From NCBI GenBank assembly GCA_003993805.1, contig RSEF01000004.1, positions 22,397,713-22,461,712 of the forward strand: 64,000 bases of DNA, given 5' to 3'. Below the pieces are notes generated by a model. The model saw only the letters and a program-made list of their open reading frames with translations, did not search any database and was not told the origin of the DNA. Source of the DNA: Himantopus leucocephalus. Taxonomy: Eukaryota > Chordata > Aves > Charadriiformes > Recurvirostridae. Both the position numbers and the translations under genes were made by a program. Positions 61,131 to 64,000 of this stretch are shown piece by piece (position 1 is the first letter of the stretch; the number at the start of each line of letters is the position of its first letter).

Positions 61131-64000
61131 TTACACACTGGTAAGTTTATGTGAGGTCAGACTGCACATGAGAGAGGAAGAATGAATGGATTTATACTAC
61201 AGTTTCAAGATACTGAAGCAGAATGTGAAAACTCCCAAATTAAAACTGTCCCAAACAGAGTTGATTTATTTATGATACTTGTGACAAGAGAAGGAATCAA
61301 AAAATGGCTGCAAGACAAAATTTTCCTGCATAAAATCTATATTTTAACCCATATTTAAACTGCCATCTGAGACAATTTCTAAGCTTCCAGGAATAAGACA
61401 GCCATCCTTTAGTCATAAGAAACCCCATATAAATACTGTCCCTTTAAACATATATATAAAGCATATAAAGTTTCAAGGATAAGGCATACGAGTAGGTCAT
61501 TTTAGATCAAGCTAATTAGCTTATCAAGTCTGAATCACTTTACTAAATGCTTTTGTTACAAAAAAAGTTTGCAAACTCACGACATACAAGATCAACACAG
61601 CAGCCGGCTGTGTGTGTAACAAATAATTGAACAAAACAACATTCTTAACTTATTGCAATTTCATATTCTGTATTTTTAGGATTTTCGAAAATCAGTCTAC
61701 ATGGGGGCATCAAACTGGGAGAGAACATGTATTTTCCATTGCCCAAGAGCAATCTTTAAATAACTGAATTACTCCTTTTCTTTAGCAAATAATCACTTCA
61801 GTAAAACTCAGTGCAGGATCTTGGTGGATTAGTGGATTGTCTGAATCCAGATTGCAGTGCTACATATGGTTTGCTCAGAAGGGACCAAAGGCAGAGCTGT
61901 TGCAGGAAACAAAAATACCACTCAATTCCCAAGAGAAAGATACCAGCTTTCCCATGGTTTGTGTCGGGATGAAGATAGCTGGAGACAAAAGGACCACAGT
62001 TATATAGGGTTTTCTTTCCCTGATTGTTGCTTCCTGAACATTTAGAAATATAAACCTTGGAAAACAGAAATAAACTGAGGGTTTGCACAGCACCCAGATG
62101 ACTTAAGAGCACTTCAGGATGCACTTGTTCATCTTTGTTGCTGCGTGGGAGCTAGTCTCAGGAGAGTATTAGTATTCACAGTGAAACTCCTGCAGCCGTT
62201 GGCTTTCCGCTGTTAGAATATGGGAATTATTTCCTTTAATGATAACAATGACAGTGGTCCCTAAAGAAGAAGATAGCTGTAACCTGTACAGCAAAATGCT
62301 GATGGAAATGAAGTCCCTATTTCTTCCCGATAAACACTGCACAACAGATGACAGCTGTGCATAACATTCCCAATATGTCCCAGCAGCCACACTGCTGGTT
62401 CACGTGTCAAAAACGTCCTAGATGCTGAAAAAGAAATGACCAAACACTCACTTTTAAGATAACGCCTACTTTGTAACACTTTGTCCTGCAATGACACTCT
62501 GCTGTGTGTGTAATGCAGGATATTCATCATTCATACACTGTTAAGTATGTCCATGACATGTTTCAGAGCTCTTGTCTCTAAGCTGCCCCATCAAGCCTGG
62601 CAATAGATAGTCTCTTCAGTAAAGACATCACGCAGCTGCTCCGATGTAATTTTAGCTGTATCTACCTTTGAAAAGGACTAGAGAAATACGCAGGAGTGTT
62701 ATCACGCTTTTAACTCAATTTTCTATCCTCTAAAGAAAAGAAGGTGTAAGATACCAATCCCAAGAAATTTCACTAAACACAAATAGATGTTTCAAGCAAT
62801 TCAGAAAACATTTGCTACTAAGTGGAAAACACTAACTCTCTGAGAACAAACACCAACCTCCCACTGTACAACAGAAAACTACAATTCCACTACAATTTCT
62901 TCAGAGCTTAGCAAAATGAATAAACTGAAATGTAGTACACATTATTCTTACTGAACATTCAAGTTCTAATAGAAATTAGCAGATAACTAAAATCTAACAT
63001 TTTACAGTATGTACATCAACTTCTAACTTTAGCTTGTTTTCTCATAGATATTAATGTAAATTTCTGCTGAGCCAAATCTTAGATACGATAACCAAGGTTC
63101 TCTTGACAGAAATCTTGTGCATCTGTTCTGCTTCTATTTTACACCTCTTGACAAGGCATTAACACTTGCAAGTTGAACACTTGCCCCACTCTGGCTTCGG
63201 CACGGTGCTGTGGTGCTCAGAAGTGGCTGGAACGTGGTTATCGCATCCTCACTACTCAGAGCACATCCCGAGGCAAGTCCTTCTGGATGGACAAGGGTTC
63301 CCAAGATGCATCCTTAAGTGCTCAAATATTTGATATCACATAAAAGAGCAGAACATCTTCACTTGGCATAAACAATTAGTTTAATGGTACCTTCTTCTTC
63401 CCCTCTTCACAAGGAGGAATTTTAATGAGGCCTTCAACATTTAAAATAAAGATGTACTAGATCTGTAGCTAATTACAGTAGCCGATTAGTCCAATTAGCT
63501 ATCTATTAGAATAAATGATACTCTACTTAAATGGACTGCCGCATTTAAAAAAAAAAGGAATCTTGCAATTGATGATAAAAATAATAAAATAAGAATGGAT
63601 GACCTGCATGGAGCTTTTTTTTAACTGTCCTCCTTTTAACTGTTTTCTTTACTGCCCCTGTATTAGACAACGCACTGAGCCAGCTATCAAAACAAATGCT
63701 CTTTTTATAGACTTTAAAGTCTGTTTACTGTACCATCATTTGTCTAATCAAAGTAACTTTGTCTATGCCATTTTAAAAGAAGTGCCTTTGAAATAATATC
63801 AGACCTAACTCCAAGGAGTAATACATGCAGAATGGATGAAATCCATCTTTTTTTCTTTTTCAGTATCATTCCCTTCAGTATGTGTACAGACTTCTTATTT
63901 ATATTATATTAGGTCCAAAAAATTTCCTTTCCAGTTAATAGTATCCATCCTAAAACAATGAATGGTAGACTAGGTAATTTTAACTGCATTAGGCATTAGA

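Larger units (their letters stand above)
57721..64000. other. Gene-free intergenic DNA to the window end
   Basis: No gene or RNA gene is recognised, and the sequence runs off the window without an exon being evident. A triple assembly duplication at 58.9-59.4 kb and a weak old-repeat remnant at 61.06 kb are listed separately. Confidence 0.6.

Noticed and set aside
1..64000. Undescribed multi-gene system, CRISPR array, tRNA/rRNA genes or intact endogenous retrovirus
   Set aside because: I found no spaced repeats, no tRNA cloverleaf, no rRNA sequence, no gag/pol/env reading frames and no gene cluster. The window is one gene plus intergenic DNA.

Overview
This is vertebrate nuclear DNA, almost certainly from a bird. 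It holds one intact protein-coding gene, SLITRK2, in a large intergenic region. Evidence for a bird is the SLITRK2 protein, 5'-truncated CR1 retrotransposons as the only recent interspersed repeats, the absence of Alu/L1-type repeats, and heavily decayed amniote-age CR1, MIR/CORE-SINE and palindromic repeats. SLITRK2 lies in a gene-poor X-linked region in human and on chromosome 4/4A in birds (established knowledge), which fits the long gene-free flanks.

Layout. Positions 1-4.0 kb are upstream intergenic DNA with two assembly-type duplications. About 4.0-5.46 kb is the GC-rich CpG-island promoter and 5' UTR. It carries a GT microsatellite, two G-quadruplex motifs, a C20 run, a consensus CRE, a plausible 5'-UTR intron and an upstream ORF. 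The SLITRK2 coding sequence is one uninterrupted exon at 5467-8040 (+), with a 3' UTR to at least about 8.65-8.85 kb. The remaining 55 kb is AT-rich gene desert. It holds CR1 fragments at 20.2, 28.6, 37.4, 39.3, 53.9 and 57.5 kb, a MIR-like SINE at 16.2 kb, several remnants of an old palindromic repeat (best at 17.8 kb), and one 100-N scaffold gap inside a CR1 at 20.1 kb.

Ten isolated single N bases occur. Eight have a near-identical direct copy of the same sequence on each side, differing by SNPs or microsatellite length. This looks like overlapping contig ends or alternative haplotypes joined with one N, giving false tandem duplications, rather than biology.

I found no undescribed multi-gene system. 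No tRNA, rRNA, CRISPR array, intact retrovirus or second gene can be supported. The most biologically interesting points are a potential spliced uORF whose stop lies 2 nt before the SLITRK2 start, a 3'-UTR inverted repeat containing a miR-17-family 8mer match, a 19-bp foldback at 17.8 kb, and an apparent lineage-specific insertion in the second LRR C-terminal cap of SLITRK2. Family comparisons are from memory; no database search was run.
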